Assembly: GCA_009744235.1 (NCBI GenBank)
Contig: WPHV01000005.1
Location: forward strand, 347,154-411,153
Length of the DNA: 64,000 nt
Direction of reading: 5' to 3'
From: Gillisella vitis
GTDB taxonomy: Bacteria > Pseudomonadota > Alphaproteobacteria > Rhizobiales > Rhizobiaceae
Shown: positions 62,994 through 64,000 of the stretch, one piece after another
Layout: the number at the start of each line of letters is the position of its first letter
How positions within the stretch are numbered: position 1 is the first letter of the stretch
Made by a program: the position numbers and the translations under genes
Notes under the pieces: generated by a model
Databases searched by the model: none
What the model was told of the DNA's origin: nothing
What the model saw: the letters and a program-made list of their open reading frames with translations, nothing else

Positions 62994-63764
62994 ATGCGCA
63001 TTGCTCTTTTGTCCGACATCCACGGCAATGCCCAGGCCCTTGATGCGGTCTTGCAGGCGACGGCGCAGGCCGGTGCCGAACGCATCGTCATTCTCGGCGA
63101 TATCGTCGGTTATGGCGGCGATCCTGGCCGCTGCGTCGACAAGGTCCGCGCTTTGCAGCAGCAAGGCGCCTTGGTGGTGCGGGGCAATCACGACCAGGCG
63201 GTAAGCGATCCCGCCATTTCCCTCAATGACACGGCCCGCGCCGCCATTCACTGGACGCGGCAAGTCCTCAGCGAAGAACAGCGCGCCTTTCTCGCCAATC
63301 TACCGATGATGCTGCGGGATGAAGACCGGCTCTATGTCCATGCCGAAGCCACCTCACCCTCGGCCTTTCACTATGTGACCGATACGGACGCGGCAGCGCA
63401 GCATTTTGCCGCCTGTACGGCGCGGCTGAGTTTTTGCGGCCATGTCCATCGCCCGACGCTTTATGCGCTGGCTTCCTATGGTCAAACCACCGATGGCCCT
63501 CCACCTCAAGGCAAGATCACCACTTTCGTTCCCCATTCGCAAACGGACATTCCGCTTCTGGCGCAGCGGCGCTGGCTCGGCGTGATCGGCTCGGTGGGCC
63601 AACCGCGCGACGGCGATCCGGCGGCGGCCTTCGGCCTGCTCGACACCACAAAGAGCACGCTGACCTTCCTGCGGGTCAACTATGACATCGACGGCGCAGC
63701 GGCGGCCATCCGTGCTGCGGGCCTAACGGAAACGCTTGCCACACGGCTTTACAGGGGACGATGA
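62994..63764 (+). CDS. Calcineurin-like metallophosphoesterase
   Basis: 256 residues starting MRIALLSDIHGN, the first metal-binding block (D-x-H-GN). Further blocks GDIVGYGGDPG, RGNHDQ and GHVHRPTLY complete the dinuclear metal site. The family includes YfcE-type phosphodiesterases and diadenosine tetraphosphatases; substrate unassigned. ATG 62994 has GGGGAGGG upstream. It ends one base before the protein-kinase gene, suggesting joint regulation. Confidence 0.92.
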   Translation: MRIALLSDIHGNAQALDAVLQATAQAGAERIVILGDIVGYGGDPGRCVDKVRALQQQGALVVRGNHDQAVSDPAISLNDTARAAIHWTRQVLSEEQRAFLANLPMMLRDEDRLYVHAEATSPSAFHYVTDTDAAAQHFAACTARLSFCGHVHRPTLYALASYGQTTDGPPPQGKITTFVPHSQTDIPLLAQRRWLGVIGSVGQPRDGDPAAAFGLLDTTKSTLTFLRVNYDIDGAAAAIRAAGLTETLATRLYRGR

Positions 63765-63765
63765 C

Positions 63766-64000
63766 ATGGCCCGCAACCGCCTTGAACCCGGCAGCGTGAT
63801 CGATGGTTTTACCGTGGTGGAGCAGGCGCACAAGGGCGGCATGGCGCGGCTCTATGCCGTAACCCACCCCGATTATTTTTTCCCGCTGCTGATGAAAGTG
63901 CCGGAAATGGGCGGCGGCATCGACCCGGCGATGATTGTCGGCTTTGAAATGGAGCAGATGATCCTGCCGCGTATTTCCGGCCCGCATGTGCCTCGTTTTG
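63766..64000 (+). CDS. Serine/threonine protein kinase-like protein, N-terminal part
   Basis: Partial, cut by the window edge; 78 residues seen, beginning MARNRLEPGSVIDGFTVVEQAHKGGMARLYAVTHPDYFFPLLMKVP. The glycine-rich loop (HKGGMARLY) and the likely ATP-binding lysine (LMKV) fit the N-lobe of bacterial PknB-type kinases. Preceded by the phosphoesterase gene with a one-base gap; GGGGA upstream. Confidence 0.78.
   Translation, partial: MARNRLEPGSVIDGFTVVEQAHKGGMARLYAVTHPDYFFPLLMKVPEMGGGIDPAMIVGFEMEQMILPRISGPHVPRF

Overview
The window looks like the chromosome of a Rhizobiaceae alphaproteobacterium (Agrobacterium, Allorhizobium or Rhizobium type). This rests on the rhizobial flagellar gene order (fliP next to tandem flagellins, flgF-fliI next to motA-fliM-fliN-fliG), the core block murA-DUF2948-hisD-UPF0262-phosphatase-infA-maf-yacG, a TGA-N9-TCA site of the rhizobial iron type, and ~105-bp mosaic repeats resembling the Rhizobium-specific RIME family. 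The species cannot be fixed from the sequence alone.

Region 1, 1-17.1 kb: flagellar and motility cluster. On the minus strand are two near-identical flagellins (one cut by the window edge), a tightly overlapped rod/ring/export operon (flgB-flgC-fliE-flgG-flgA-flgI-motE-like-flgH-fliL-fliP), and flgF-fliI-orf. On the plus strand are motA-fliM-fliN-fliG and then flhB-orf. Region 2, 17.2-23.3 kb: a membrane-anchored hypothetical protein, a TonB-dependent siderophore receptor with a candidate iron operator, an RpiR-type regulator and an ABC-F ATPase. Region 3, 23.6-29.2 kb: a polysaccharide locus with two glycosyltransferases, then a KpsT-like ATPase lying between two KpsE-like chain-length/export proteins. 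Region 4, 29.5-36.3 kb: housekeeping genes plus tRNA-Thr and tRNA-Phe.

Region 5, 36.2-46.2 kb: an integrated element of about 10 kb in tRNA-Phe, bounded by a perfect 47-bp direct repeat of the tRNA 3' end. It carries a tyrosine integrase and an excisionase-like gene, and a divergent ribbon-helix-helix pair over three palindromic operators. Cargo follows: a membrane-protein/HNH-like gene pair and an antitoxin-Fic pair. The remaining genes are an HK97-type capsid and prohead protease and a replication-initiator-like gene with a lambda-O-like origin structure inside its coding sequence (three 13-mers, three 23-bp-period dyad iterons, two 21-bp-period dyads). No portal, terminase or tail gene is visible. 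It therefore reads as a phage satellite with its own capsid genes, or as a remnant prophage. This is the most interesting part of the window.

Region 6, 46.4-57.7 kb: surface-glycan genes. They include glycosyltransferases, a sugar epimerase/reductase, a cephalosporin-hydroxylase-family methyltransferase and galE. A four-gene overlapping operon encodes glucose-1-phosphate cytidylyltransferase, CDP-glucose 4,6-dehydratase, a 3,5-epimerase-like protein and a C-methyltransferase, predicting a CDP-linked C-methylated deoxyhexose. The last 34 codons and stop of galE lie in a RIME-like repeat. Region 7, 57.9-64 kb: mscL, a symporter-fused hybrid sensor kinase, a SlyD-like prolyl isomerase, a metallophosphoesterase and the start of a protein kinase.
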